From: Peribacillus alkalitolerans
Lineage (GTDB): Bacteria > Bacillota > Bacilli > Bacillales > DSM-1321
Length of the DNA stretch: 64,000 nt
Reading direction: 5' to 3'
NCBI RefSeq assembly: GCF_010882125.1
Contig: NZ_JAAGVZ010000011.1
Span: forward strand, 62,001 to 126,000
The notes beneath the pieces are model-generated. The model saw only the letters and a list, made by a program, of their open reading frames with translations, did not search any database and was not told the origin of the DNA. The position numbers and the translations under genes are program-made. Each line of letters starts with the position of its first letter. Position 1 is the first letter of the stretch. Positions 16,130 to 25,060 of the stretch are shown one piece after another.

Positions 16130-16213
16130 TTTAGAAAAATTGAGGTGTTTTTGTTGCACAAAAGTTCCTCACTAAATATAATAAAACTGTAATGATATAT
16201 ATCATGTTCCTTT

Positions 16214-16345
16214 TCAAAGGGGAGTAGCGTTAGGGTTCGCCCTAAAACAAAGTCGTCAATTCATGGAAGTCCTTCCATCGGCTTTGTTGGCATATTTACA
16301 TGTGCTCAGCAAGACCTTTGCCACTAGCGGCATCGGTCTTTTTTG
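16214..16345 (+). promoter_or_regulatory. yybP-ykoY (manganese) riboswitch with terminator
   Basis: The conserved 5' box CAAAGGGGAGTAGC begins at 16215 and the 3' box CAGCAAGACCTTTGCC lies at 16308-16323, enclosing the expected helices (GGGTTCGCCC, CCATCGGCTTTGTTGGC). The expression platform is AAGACC...GGTCTTTTTT at 16310-16345. This class senses Mn2+ and turns on exporters, matching the TerC-type gene 97 bases downstream. Confidence 0.93.
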
Positions 16346-16442
16346 TTGTTTTCAAAACTATTGGAACCAATCTCCCAAGTTTTGGATTGCAGCTAGTGGG
16401 AAAAAAGAAGAACACTAACTACAATTGGAGGTAGATTGAAAA

Positions 16443-17222
16443 ATGGATGCTTCATTACTATTAGAGTATGGATGGGTATTACTCGTATTAGTCGGTTTAG
16501 AAGGTATTTTAGCTGCAGATAATGCGGTAGTAATGGCCGTTATGGTAAAACATCTTCCGAAAGAACAACAAAAAAAGGCATTATTCTATGGATTGCTGGG
16601 CGCATTCGTGTTTCGATTTGCAAGTTTATTCCTCATTTCCTTTCTAGTGGATGTTTGGCAGGTGCAGGCAGTAGGTGCGGGATATCTATTATTCATTGCA
16701 ATTCATCACTTATATAAGAAATACACACATAAAGAAAAATTGTATGAAGAAGAAAAAACTGGTAAAGGTTCTGGTTTTTGGATGACCGTTCTCAAAGTAG
16801 AGCTGGCTGACATTGCATTTGCAGTTGACTCGATGTTAGCGGCAGTGGCTCTGGCAGTCACCCTTCCAAGAACAGGCTGGTTTGAAATCGGAGGCATTGA
16901 TGGAGGGCAATTTTCGGTCATGTTCCTTGGAGGTGTCATTGGCCTTGTCATCATGCGGTTTGCAGCCAACGTCTTCGTGAAACTTCTGCATGATAAGCCA
17001 TCTCTTGAAACAGCAGCATTTTATATTGTTGGATGGGTAGGAGTAAAACTAGCGGTGTTCACATTGGCCCATCCTTCGATTGCTGTCCTTGATGAACACT
17101 TCCCAGAATCCAAACCATGGAAACTATTTTTCTGGGGTGTTCTGATTGCAATAGTTATTGCAGGATTCTTACTTTCAGGAAGAAAGAGTGAAGTGAAGGA
17201 AGAAGGGTTAATGGAAAAATAA
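16443..17222 (+). CDS. ykoY: TerC family membrane protein YkoY
   Basis: A 259-residue TerC-family protein with about seven hydrophobic helices. The metal-binding signatures are EGILAADNAVVMAVMV (about 20-35) and VELADIAFAVDSMLAA (about 120-135), each with the conserved E/D-containing xxDN or AxDS core. Family members are linked to Mn2+ export and to metallation of secreted enzymes in Bacillus. The Mn-sensing yybP-ykoY leader directly upstream fits that role. GGAGG precedes the ATG by about 11 bases. It opens the block that matches B. subtilis gene order (ykoY then sigI). Confidence 0.92.
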   Translation: MDASLLLEYGWVLLVLVGLEGILAADNAVVMAVMVKHLPKEQQKKALFYGLLGAFVFRFASLFLISFLVDVWQVQAVGAGYLLFIAIHHLYKKYTHKEKLYEEEKTGKGSGFWMTVLKVELADIAFAVDSMLAAVALAVTLPRTGWFEIGGIDGGQFSVMFLGGVIGLVIMRFAANVFVKLLHDKPSLETAAFYIVGWVGVKLAVFTLAHPSIAVLDEHFPESKPWKLFFWGVLIAIVIAGFLLSGRKSEVKEEGLMEK

Positions 17223-17228
17223 AACATA

Positions 17229-17260
17229 AAAGCTGACTTAATTATTAGTCAGCTTTTTTC
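17229..17260 (+). terminator. Terminator of ykoY
   Basis: AAAGCTGACT pairs with AGTCAGCTTT around TAATTAT, followed by TTTTC. Confidence 0.85.
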
Positions 17261-17359
17261 TATAGCGATCAAATATATTTTCTAACCTTATAGACAGTTA
17301 TTTACAAACAGTAATATACTTAGTATTACGAAATAACAATAATAAGGCTGTGATTAAGA

Positions 17360-18568
17360 ATGTTACGAAATAAAAATATATGGATTTTAATGACCGGAGA
17401 GTTCATTGCGAATCTTGGGATGTGGGTAGGGATTATTGGGAACCTGGAATTCTTACAGAAACTTGTTCCTTCCGATTTCCATAAATCTTTAATATTGTTT
17501 GTTGGATTGTTTATTGGCGTATTATTCGGTCCGATGGCAGGAAGAATTATTGATCGAACCTCTAAAAAGAAAGTGATGATCTATGCAGGCCTTGCAAGGA
17601 TATTAGCTGTGATGTTTATGTTTGTTGCTATTTGGACAGAACAAGTGCTGTGGATGAGTGTTTATATGCTGGTCCTTGGAATATCTGCTGCTTTTTATTT
17701 CCCTGCTTTACAGGCAGCAATCCCTCTTATTGCAAAAGATGAACAGCTGATGAGTTTAAATGGCTTACATATGAATGTGGGAACCATCGCAAGGATAATA
17801 GGAACGGCCTTAGCTGGTATGTTGCTGCTGTATATTTCGTTATTCAATATGTATTTCCTAACACTTTTATCGTACGTACTAATATTCGTTTGTACTTTAA
17901 TGCTAAATATCAAGGAAGATCTTCCAAAGCAAAGCACAGCCAAGTCATCTAAACAAAAAGGGGGTTTCAAAGAGGTCTGGCCGGTTATCAAGTCCAATCC
18001 ACCCGTATTATTGGGATTAGTGCTGATGTTAGTCCCGACCATGTTTATCGGAAGTTTTAATTTGATGGTTTTGAAAATCAGTGAAATGCAGCATGACCCT
18101 ACTATAAAAGGCTGGCTCTATACGACCGAAGGAATCTCCTTTATGATTGGAGCTTTTTTCATTAAGCGTTTCTCACCTGGTCGAGATTCAGTGAAGATTT
18201 TAATGATATGCGCAGCAGGCATAGCATTTTCACACTTGTCGTTGTTTTTTGCAGATGACAAAATCCCTTCAATCATTTCATTTGCTATCTTTGGGATTGC
18301 CGCAGGATCGTTTTTCCCAGTAGCTGCAACGATGTTCCAAACAATGGTGAACAGAGAATATCACGGTCGCTTTTTCTCATTCCGAGGTATGATGGATCGG
18401 ATTCTTTTCCAAATTATTCTGGTGAGTGCAGGTTTCTTCTTGGATACGATTGGCTTTAAAAACATGGTCCTATGTTACGGAGGATTATCGATGGCACTTG
18501 TCATTGCATTTGCAATTCGACAAAAACGGTCGAAAACCGTAATAGAAAATCAAACAAGTTCAATGTGA
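17360..18568 (+). CDS. MFS transporter
   Basis: A 402-residue protein with about twelve membrane helices. GPMAGRIIDRTSKKKVMIYAG (about 55-75) is the canonical MFS loop between helices 2 and 3, and NGLHMNVGTIARIIGTALAG resembles helix 5 of the MFS_3 (transmembrane secretion effector / drug exporter) group. The substrate cannot be assigned. The start is supported only by a weak AAGG site 13 bases upstream. A terminator follows, so it is a single gene standing between ykoY and the sigI cluster. Confidence 0.85.
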   Translation: MLRNKNIWILMTGEFIANLGMWVGIIGNLEFLQKLVPSDFHKSLILFVGLFIGVLFGPMAGRIIDRTSKKKVMIYAGLARILAVMFMFVAIWTEQVLWMSVYMLVLGISAAFYFPALQAAIPLIAKDEQLMSLNGLHMNVGTIARIIGTALAGMLLLYISLFNMYFLTLLSYVLIFVCTLMLNIKEDLPKQSTAKSSKQKGGFKEVWPVIKSNPPVLLGLVLMLVPTMFIGSFNLMVLKISEMQHDPTIKGWLYTTEGISFMIGAFFIKRFSPGRDSVKILMICAAGIAFSHLSLFFADDKIPSIISFAIFGIAAGSFFPVAATMFQTMVNREYHGRFFSFRGMMDRILFQIILVSAGFFLDTIGFKNMVLCYGGLSMALVIAFAIRQKRSKTVIENQTSSM

Positions 18569-18572
18569 TAGT

Positions 18573-18605
18573 GAAAAACCTTTACCAATGGTAAGGGTTT
18601 TTTTA
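18573..18605 (+). terminator. Terminator of MFS gene
   Basis: AAAACCTTTACC pairs with GGTAAGGGTTTT around AAT, then TTTA. Confidence 0.85.
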
Positions 18606-18751
18606 TGTGCCTATTCAAAATGGTGTTTCTCATATAGAAAGATTATCCCGAATATAAAAAGATTTATTTTCTATATATCTTTTAAAAACTCCTTTATATC
18701 AGCGTTTTAGACTGTAGGACAATAGTTTGTTTTATTTTTTCACAAACTTTA

Positions 18752-18781
18752 ACCCCCATAAAAATTTTGTCACATGGCGTA
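18752..18781 (+). promoter_or_regulatory. ACCCCC motif, possible SigI-type promoter
   Basis: ACCCCC at 18752 with CGTA at 18778. SigI promoters are reported with a C-rich -35 and a CGAA-like -10. The spacing here is 20 bases, so the call is tentative. A similar ACCCTT (20091) and CGAAA (20110) pair, 13 bases apart, stands before sigI. Confidence 0.35.
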
Positions 18782-18839
18782 TTTGTTTCATGAAATATAT
18801 TTCATACAAAAATTACAAAATCTTATGAGGTGCTTAAAC

Positions 18840-20027
18840 ATGAAAAAAGATCCTGTACGCAACGTGAAAAATTTAAATAAGGTAGCGAAGTCTACATTAG
18901 CTTTAGTATTAGCTGGAACATTCACTTTCTCTGGAGCATTCTCCGCTTTAGCTGAAGAAAACACTGAAACGAAAACTGTACAAACTGTAGATTTAAATGA
19001 AACAGCTGAAAAAGTAGAAGCACCAGCATTAGTTCCTGGAGATTTCTTATACTTCACAAAAACGCTTATCGAAAAAATTCGTTTAGCTTTGACTGTAAAC
19101 GATGTAAAGCAAGCAGAGTTACTTTCTAAATTTGCTTCTGAGCGTCTTGCTGAAGCTCAGGCATTATTTGCAGAAGGAAAACAAGAAGAGGCTATTGCAA
19201 CTCTTAAAAAAGCAATGGGCGACATGGAAGCGGTTGAAGACGCTGTAAAAACTGAAGAACCAAAAACAGAAGAAACAACAGATTCTGTTAAAGAAGAAGA
19301 AACAACTTCAGGCGATACTGCTGATAAAGTAGAAGACGAGCAAAAAGAAGATGCTGAAGATACAGATAAAGAAGAAACAGATAAAGAAGAAACAGATAAA
19401 GAAGAAACAGATAAAGAAGTAACAGACAAAGAAGAAGGTACGGAAACTACTCCTGCTGAAGAGACAAAAGAAATTGAAGAAATCAAAGACATGATGCGTC
19501 AAAACATTATCGCATTAAAAGCAGTTTTGGCAAAAATGGAAGAAAGAAACATCGGAAGTGAAAAGGCTCGTGCTGCTATCGAAAAAAATATTGAAAAATC
19601 ATATAAGAAGCTAGCTAAAAAGCTTGCAAAAATCGAAAAGAAATATGCTGAAAAAGAAGAAGACACAACTACTACTGAGCCTGTAACAGAAGAAACAACA
19701 AAAGAAGAAACTACTACTGATACAACAACAACTACAGAAGATACAACAAAAGAAGAAACTACTGTAGTTCCAGTTGTTAAACCTGTTAAAAAAGAAGTAC
19801 AAAAACCAGTTAAAGTAAAGCATGAAAACAAGAAAGAAAAAGTTGAAAAAGAGAAAACTGTAAAGCCAGTTAAGCATGAAGTGAAAAAACCTGAAGCTCC
19901 AAAAGTGAAACATGAGAACAAAGGTAAAAATGACGATCGTAATCATGGGCAAAAAGGTAAAGAACAAAGAAATGAAAATAGCCAAGGTAATGGCAAATCA
20001 AACCAAGACAAGAATGATGATAAGTAA
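18840..20027 (+). CDS. Secreted DUF5667 protein with repeats, next to sigI
   Basis: A 395-residue secreted protein. A signal peptide (basic start, then STLALVLAGTFTFSGAFSALA with an AxA cleavage site) is followed by a DUF5667 domain (VPGDFLYFTKTLIEKIRLALTV...AEAQALFAEGKQEEAI, about 65-130). Next come an acidic region with five TDKEE pentapeptides, a second helical segment (about 215-270), and a Lys/Asn-rich basic tail that looks disordered and could bind anionic wall polymers. Start 18840 is chosen for GAGGTG upstream and because it begins the signal peptide; the frame to 18774 adds 22 unlikely residues. A terminator separates it from sigI, yet the adjacency suggests it belongs to the SigI cell-envelope response. 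Confidence 0.8.
   Translation: MKKDPVRNVKNLNKVAKSTLALVLAGTFTFSGAFSALAEENTETKTVQTVDLNETAEKVEAPALVPGDFLYFTKTLIEKIRLALTVNDVKQAELLSKFASERLAEAQALFAEGKQEEAIATLKKAMGDMEAVEDAVKTEEPKTEETTDSVKEEETTSGDTADKVEDEQKEDAEDTDKEETDKEETDKEETDKEVTDKEEGTETTPAEETKEIEEIKDMMRQNIIALKAVLAKMEERNIGSEKARAAIEKNIEKSYKKLAKKLAKIEKKYAEKEEDTTTTEPVTEETTKEETTTDTTTTTEDTTKEETTVVPVVKPVKKEVQKPVKVKHENKKEKVEKEKTVKPVKHEVKKPEAPKVKHENKGKNDDRNHGQKGKEQRNENSQGNGKSNQDKNDDK
19362..19436 (+). repeat. Five tandem 15-bp repeats inside DUF5667 gene
   Basis: Five consecutive copies of ACAGATAAAGAAGAA (the last two with one change each) encode TDKEE. The unit is a multiple of three, so slippage changes length but not frame. Confidence 0.95.
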
Positions 20028-20047
20028 GGTATAATTGGCCTATAAGC

Positions 20048-20090
20048 AACTGAAAAGATAGTCCATTTGGAACTGTCTTTTCAGTTGTTT
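20048..20090 (+). terminator. Terminator between DUF5667 gene and sigI
   Basis: AACTGAAAAGA-AGTCC pairs with GGAACT-TCTTTTCAGTT, then GTTTA. Confidence 0.7.
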
Positions 20091-20147
20091 ACCCTTAAAA
20101 TGATAATATCGAAACTTTAGATGTTAGAATGAATTGAGGTGAGGCCA

Positions 20148-20897
20148 ATGCTAAGTTTATTATTTTCAGCTTTAAGTAGCAAAAAAAGGAATTTAGAAGA
20201 ATCCATACTAAAGATACAAGATGGCGATCTTCATTTACGAAATGAAATAATCAAATCATTTAAGCCATTTATCGCGAAAACAGCATCTTCAGTGTGTAGA
20301 AGATATATAAGAGAATCAGATGATGAATTTAGCATTGGTCTTATCGCTTTTAATGAAGCACTTGATAAATATGACCGTGAAAAGGGTAGTTCACTCATCT
20401 CCTTTGCAGAAACGCTAATCAAGCGAAGGGTCATTGACTATTTACGCAGTCAGTCACGCAAGCAACAAGATTTACTTATCGATATGCAAAGTAGTGATGA
20501 AGAGGAGCAAGCGCAAAATTACCTTGAAGCGGAACAGTCAATGCAACAATTTCAGATTGAGCAAGAATCACTAAAAAGAAAAGAAGAGATCTTGCAATAT
20601 ACAAAAAGCTTAAAGGAATTTGATGTTTCATTTTCAGATTTGGTGGACTGCTCACCTAAGCACGCAGACTCTAGACTAAGTGCCATTTATATCGCGAAGA
20701 CATTGATTAACGATCCAGAAATGCTTCAGGCATTATATGAAAAAAAGAGATTGCCGATCAAGCAGCTGGAAAGCAAGGTTGATGTCAGCAGGAAAACGAT
20801 TGAGCGTAATAGAAAATATATCATAGCGCTTGCCATCATTTTATGCGGGGATTTTATATATTTAAAGGATTATTTAAAAGGGGTGCAGGATTTATGA
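20148..20897 (+). CDS. sigI: RNA polymerase sigma factor SigI
   Basis: A 249-residue sigma-70 family protein of SigI type, close to the 251 residues of B. subtilis SigI. Region 2 is visible as FSIGLIAFNEALDKYDREKGSSLISFAETLIKRRVIDYLRSQSR (about 65-108). The C-terminal HTH-like part KQLESKVDVSRKTIERNRKYIIALAII serves as the SigI-C DNA-binding domain. SigI responds to heat and envelope stress and controls wall-related genes in Bacillus. The ATG at 20148 follows GAGGTG; a GTG at 20139 would overlap that site. It overlaps rsgI by four bases (ATGA), the normal coupling of sigma and anti-sigma. Confidence 0.95.
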   Translation: MLSLLFSALSSKKRNLEESILKIQDGDLHLRNEIIKSFKPFIAKTASSVCRRYIRESDDEFSIGLIAFNEALDKYDREKGSSLISFAETLIKRRVIDYLRSQSRKQQDLLIDMQSSDEEEQAQNYLEAEQSMQQFQIEQESLKRKEEILQYTKSLKEFDVSFSDLVDCSPKHADSRLSAIYIAKTLINDPEMLQALYEKKRLPIKQLESKVDVSRKTIERNRKYIIALAIILCGDFIYLKDYLKGVQDL

Positions 20898-21985
20898 GAA
20901 AGGGAATTATCATGGAAGTTGACAATCATTTTGTCACTTTGCTTACCCCTGAAGGTGAATTTCTAAAAACCAAAAAAACATATAGAGACCGACCATATAT
21001 GGTTGGAGAAGAAATTGCTTTTTCACCCATGATGCAAAAAAAAGTGAATAAATGGATACATTATTCAGGACCTAAAACACTAATAGCTGGTATGGTCGCC
21101 TGCTTGATACTTTTCTTCTCCCTCTTCCCAGCATTCAACCAAGATGAAGTATATGCTTATATGACCATCGAAGAGAATCCAGGTGTTGAAATGGCACTGG
21201 ATGAAGACCTTAACGTGATTAAGTTAAGAGCATTGAATAAAGAGGGTAAAAGTATTATCTCAGGAATTGAGGAGTGGGAGGACAAAAGTGCAACGGCAGT
21301 CTCCCAATTGATACTTAATTCAATGAAAGACAATGGCTATTTAAAGAATCCTGATCAAGTAATTTTATCTACAGTTGGGCTTAAGGACAAGGAAAAGAAG
21401 GAACAGCTTGTTCTGTCCGTACAAAAAAGCTTACCAGTTACAAGTGAAGTCACAGTGGTAGAAGCTACAAAAAAAGAACGTAAAATTGCCAAAAAACAAG
21501 GTGTTTCCACTGGGCAGTATGTAAAGTCTAAGACAGTTGAAAAAGCAAAGCAAGTTATTAAAAAAGAACCACAAACAAAATCGGCTCCTTCTACTACAAA
21601 TAAAGTAGATAAAAACATTCCGGTTAATCAATCTTCCGTTCCTAATCAAAAAGAAAATGTTAAGAAAGATTTGCACCCTGGCAAGCCAGCAACTGGTACA
21701 AATCCAAGGTCAAATGATAAAAATCATTCTAACAAGAATGACAAACCTAGAGGTAATGATTCTCATTCTAACGGTAAACAGGAAGAGAAGGGTTCATATG
21801 ACCATGGTGAAAAAAAAAGTAGTCATGTGAAAACAAAAGGAAAAAGTGACAAAAACGATAAGATGTCCCAAAATCGCTCAAAGAATTACCATCATAATAA
21901 TGGTAAACAAAATAATAACTACGACCGAGACGATGATGACAAGGATTCTGATCGAGACAAGAAAAAATATTATAATCAGGATTAA
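20894..21985 (+). CDS. rsgI: Anti-sigma-I factor RsgI
   Basis: A 363-residue membrane anti-sigma factor. The cytoplasmic RsgI_N domain (about 1-55) is followed by one helix (about 61-81, TLIAGMVACLILFFSLFPAF) and an extracellular domain with YAYMTIEENPGVEMALDEDLNVI, the conserved juxtamembrane part known in RsgI proteins. From about residue 190 the protein becomes a long disordered Lys/Asn/Asp/His-rich tail ending KKYYNQD, similar in composition to the tail of the DUF5667 protein upstream. The start overlaps the sigI stop. It should hold SigI at the membrane until an envelope signal is received. Confidence 0.93.
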   Translation: MRKGIIMEVDNHFVTLLTPEGEFLKTKKTYRDRPYMVGEEIAFSPMMQKKVNKWIHYSGPKTLIAGMVACLILFFSLFPAFNQDEVYAYMTIEENPGVEMALDEDLNVIKLRALNKEGKSIISGIEEWEDKSATAVSQLILNSMKDNGYLKNPDQVILSTVGLKDKEKKEQLVLSVQKSLPVTSEVTVVEATKKERKIAKKQGVSTGQYVKSKTVEKAKQVIKKEPQTKSAPSTTNKVDKNIPVNQSSVPNQKENVKKDLHPGKPATGTNPRSNDKNHSNKNDKPRGNDSHSNGKQEEKGSYDHGEKKSSHVKTKGKSDKNDKMSQNRSKNYHHNNGKQNNNYDRDDDDKDSDRDKKKYYNQD

Positions 21986-21991
21986 ACCAAT

Positions 21992-22021
21992 AAAGACCCC
22001 GGCACATGTCGGGGTCTTTTG
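21992..22021. terminator. Terminator of sigI-rsgI
   Basis: AAAGACCCCG pairs with CGGGGTCTTT around GCACATGT. T residues on one side and A on the other let it also serve the convergent SASP gene. Confidence 0.85.
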
Positions 22022-22035
22022 CCATTCTTATTTAA

Positions 22036-22227
22036 TTATTGTCCACGAAGTTGAGATTGTGCTTGTTGTACTAAACGTTTCGTAATTTCTCCACCTACAG
22101 ATCCATTTGAACGAGAAGCTGTGTCAGAGCCTAATGAAACCCCAAATTCTTGTGCAATTTCATATTTATATTGATCCAATGCTTGCTCAATTCCTGGAAC
22201 TAGTAGTTTATTTGAACTTCTTGCCAT
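22036..22227 (-). CDS. Alpha/beta-type small acid-soluble spore protein
   Basis: A 63-residue SASP that coats spore DNA. The germination protease site is in YEIAQEFGV, and the C-terminal DNA-binding block [20 protein letters not shown] is intact. AGAGGAG precedes the ATG. On the minus strand CATACCT (22261-22255) with TCATA (22282-22278) 16 bases upstream resembles a sigma-G promoter. Its place next to sigI-rsgI equals that of sspD in B. subtilis as I remember it, so it may be that orthologue. Confidence 0.95.
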   Translation of the reverse strand: MARSSNKLLVPGIEQALDQYKYEIAQEFGVSLGSDTASRSNGSVGGEITKRLVQQAQSQLRGQ

Positions 22228-22431
22228 TATGTTTCACTCCTCTATTTTATTGACAGGTATGTAACCTGTATCACTAGTATGAGTTGAAGGAAAAGGGATT
22301 ATGTTTAATGAAAATCAATGTTTGGTGGAAGGATATCCTTATATTGTGAATGCTGGAACGATTTGATGTAGTTTGGAATCAGGTTTGTTTAGGGTAGATT
22401 AATTGCATCATATTACAGGTAGGGGAGAATT

Positions 22432-23676
22432 ATGGATTTAAAAGATGGGAAAGCATTTTGGTCGAATATTAATACCCATAAAAGTCATTTCAGCCCGTTG
22501 GAAGAAGATGTCGAATGTGATGTTTGCATTATTGGAACAGGGGTTTCAGGTGCGAATGCTGCCTATTTTTTGGCTGAAACAGGTTTGAAAGTGGTGGTTG
22601 TCGATAAACGAGGGATCGGAGAAGGAAGCACTAGTGCAAATACGGGCTTGCTTCAGTATTCCAATGATAAAACATTAACTTCCACCATTCAAAGCTTTGG
22701 TGAAGATATCGGTTTTCGGCATTATCAATTATGTTTTGATGCCATTGAATTGTTGAAAAAGTCAGTTGTCCCTAGTTTGGATGAAGATCCTGATTTTATT
22801 ATAAGAAAAAGTCTTTATTTAGCTTCATCTAAAAAGGATAAGCCTTTACTGGACAAAGAGTTTGAACTATTTAAGAAATTTGGCTTTCCTGTCGAATATT
22901 ACGATCAAAACATGATTGAAAAGAAGTTTGGCTTTTCTCGTCCTGCAGCTTTGGTTACCGACAATGATGCAGAAGTTAATCCATATCGACTAGTTCACTC
23001 ATTGTTACAGTACGCCCATAAAAAAGGGACTCGTGTACATCCCTATACCCGTATTAATGGAAAAAAGCTCAGCCAGGATCAATCGGTTCTTTATACGGAA
23101 AACGGATATGAGATCAGAACGAAATACGTCATTTTTTCAACTGGATATGAAGCACAGGAAGAAAAACGTGACCCTAATGCCATAATTGTTTCATCCTACG
23201 CCATCGCCACTAATTCCTTATCGGAAAGTGATATGTGGTATGAACGGATGATGATTTGGGAAACAGACCGCCCCTATATTTATGCTAGAACAACTAGGGA
23301 TCATCGAATCATAATGGGTGGATTGGATGAGAAGACTTCATTTGTTGAGAAACGGGAGTCCATGTTGCTTCATAAACGAGATCTACTCCTCGACATGATA
23401 GGAAATTACTTCCCGAATGTTGTAGGGAAAATTGAAGCGGAATTTTATTGGGGAGCTTTTTATGGAGAGACACATGATGGTCTACCGACTATCGGAATAT
23501 ATGAAGATTATCCGAATAGCTATTTCATGCTTGGCTACGGAGGAAATGGGACCGTTTATAGTATCATCCTGGCACAGATCATTAGGGATTTAATCACTAA
23601 AGGGAAACATAATGATATTAATATTTATTTGAAAGAAAGACCGTCTTCTAAAGGATCTGTTCTTAGTCATGAATAA
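22432..23676 (+). CDS. FAD-dependent oxidoreductase, DAO type
   Basis: A 414-residue flavoenzyme of the D-amino acid oxidase/glycine oxidase superfamily. The FAD dinucleotide motif is IIGTGVSGANAAYFLAE (34-50), followed by VVVDKRGIGEGSTSANTGLLQY, where ADP and flavin are bound. Near the C terminus GDG-type residues are replaced by GETHDGLPTIG and FMLGYGGNGTVYS, the usual closing motif. Substrates of such enzymes are small amines, amino acids or hydroxy acids; none can be named. GGGGAG precedes the ATG. It is a single gene ending in a strong bidirectional terminator shared with glcF. Confidence 0.85.
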   Translation: MDLKDGKAFWSNINTHKSHFSPLEEDVECDVCIIGTGVSGANAAYFLAETGLKVVVVDKRGIGEGSTSANTGLLQYSNDKTLTSTIQSFGEDIGFRHYQLCFDAIELLKKSVVPSLDEDPDFIIRKSLYLASSKKDKPLLDKEFELFKKFGFPVEYYDQNMIEKKFGFSRPAALVTDNDAEVNPYRLVHSLLQYAHKKGTRVHPYTRINGKKLSQDQSVLYTENGYEIRTKYVIFSTGYEAQEEKRDPNAIIVSSYAIATNSLSESDMWYERMMIWETDRPYIYARTTRDHRIIMGGLDEKTSFVEKRESMLLHKRDLLLDMIGNYFPNVVGKIEAEFYWGAFYGETHDGLPTIGIYEDYPNSYFMLGYGGNGTVYSIILAQIIRDLITKGKHNDINIYLKERPSSKGSVLSHE

Positions 23677-23722
23677 AAAAAGCGGCTAACACTTAATTTG
23701 AATGGTGTTAGCCGCTTTTTTG
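23677..23722. terminator. Bidirectional terminator, 15-bp stem
   Basis: AAAAGCGGCTAACAC pairs perfectly with GTGTTAGCCGCTTTT around a 12-base loop, with A and T tracts outside. It serves the oxidoreductase gene and the convergent glcF. Confidence 0.9.
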
Positions 23723-23734
23723 GATTCAAAATTT

Positions 23735-25060
23735 TTATTGCTTTATAGCCTCTACTAAGAAATCAACGATATGAAGGGCGCGAACTTGTGGACTCATTCC
23801 TTCTCTTTCGATTCCTAGTTTCATTTGTAACAAACAACCTGGATTTGCAGTGATGACTGTATTAGCAATAACCGCTTTCGTTTTCTTCATCTTATCATCC
23901 AATATCTTCATCGACATTTCCGATTCTACAATATTATAGATTCCGGCTGATCCACAGCAACGATCTGCATCCTGCATTTCTCGAAACTCAATCCCATGAA
24001 TCGATTTTAACAATAGCCGAGGTGCAGAGGATGTTTTCATGACATTCCGTAAGTGACAGGAATCCTGGTACGTTACAATTTGATGGGGTAGAGATAAATT
24101 ATAGTTATGATGAAAATCTAGTTCAATTAAAACTTCGGTAATATCCTTTAATTTAGAAACGAATTCCTTAGCTTTGTCCTTCCACATTGGTTCATCATGC
24201 AATAAATGATCGTATTCAATTAGAAAAGCACCACATCCACCAGCATTCGTGATGATATAATCAACTTCCAGCTCATGGAATTCTTGAATATTCCGTTTTG
24301 CCAAATCTTTTGCACCAGATTTCTCTCCGCTGTGTCCGTGCAAAGCCCCACAACATGCTTGTGCCTTAGGGATGACTATTTCACAACCTGCCAATTGCAA
24401 AAGCTTCATTGTATTATTGTTCGTTTCCATAAACATCGTATCCATTAGACAGCCAGAAAAGAATGCTACTCGTTTTTGTTTGGTAGCGATAGCCTCTAGA
24501 AATTCGGGTCGGCCTTTCATTTCTTTCATGGAGGGAACCTTCGGAAGGACTTTTTCCATAGCGGCAAGATGGTCTGGGAACAACTTCATGAACCCAATTT
24601 TTCTAACCGCTGACTGAAGCCCAGATTTTTGATAGAAACCTAGCAATCCCGTCATGTTTCTCATCCGCTGTTGATGTGGAAATAAACCATCAAAAGCAAC
24701 TTTTCGAAGTAATTTTGTTGCAAAAGAGTGCTGTTTGTTTTGTTGTATGATATCTCTGGCTTCCTCAAGCAAGTGTCCGTATTTGACTCCAGATGGGCAT
24801 ACTGGTTCACATGCCCTACACCCAAGACAAAGATCCAATGATCGCTCCACATCTTCATCAGGAGTAATGATGCCATCCACTACAGCTTTCATTAATGCTA
24901 TACGTCCACGAGGAGAATGCGACTCCTTAAAACCAGATTCAATATAAGTCGGGCAAGACGGGAGACAAAATCCACAACGCATACAGTTTAAAAGTTCATC
25001 CTCATCCATTCTTTCCTTAAATTGGTCTTGTATGATTTGTCTTTCCTGAACTGTTGTCAA
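23735..25060 (-). CDS. glcF: Glycolate oxidase iron-sulfur subunit
   Basis: A 441-residue protein with two 4Fe-4S ferredoxin motifs, CMRCGFCLPSCP (26-37) and CLGCRACEPVCP (about 78-89), then two CCG domains with ACCGALHGH and RCCGSAGIYN. It carries electrons from the GlcD flavin subunit to the respiratory chain during oxidation of glycolate or D-lactate. It starts with TTG at 25060, overlapping the glcD stop as TTGA, so translation is coupled. The initiation region is weak (GTGG only), which supports coupling. It is orthologous in type to ysfD of B. subtilis. Confidence 0.92.
   Translation of the reverse strand: MTTVQERQIIQDQFKERMDEDELLNCMRCGFCLPSCPTYIESGFKESHSPRGRIALMKAVVDGIITPDEDVERSLDLCLGCRACEPVCPSGVKYGHLLEEARDIIQQNKQHSFATKLLRKVAFDGLFPHQQRMRNMTGLLGFYQKSGLQSAVRKIGFMKLFPDHLAAMEKVLPKVPSMKEMKGRPEFLEAIATKQKRVAFFSGCLMDTMFMETNNNTMKLLQLAGCEIVIPKAQACCGALHGHSGEKSGAKDLAKRNIQEFHELEVDYIITNAGGCGAFLIEYDHLLHDEPMWKDKAKEFVSKLKDITEVLIELDFHHNYNLSLPHQIVTYQDSCHLRNVMKTSSAPRLLLKSIHGIEFREMQDADRCCGSAGIYNIVESEMSMKILDDKMKKTKAVIANTVITANPGCLLQMKLGIEREGMSPQVRALHIVDFLVEAIKQ

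Noticed and set aside
19157-19985. Several overlapping minus-strand frames rich in Ser, Val and Phe
   Set aside because: They are antisense shadows of the low-complexity Glu/Lys/Thr region of the DUF5667 gene; purine-rich repeats give long open frames by composition.
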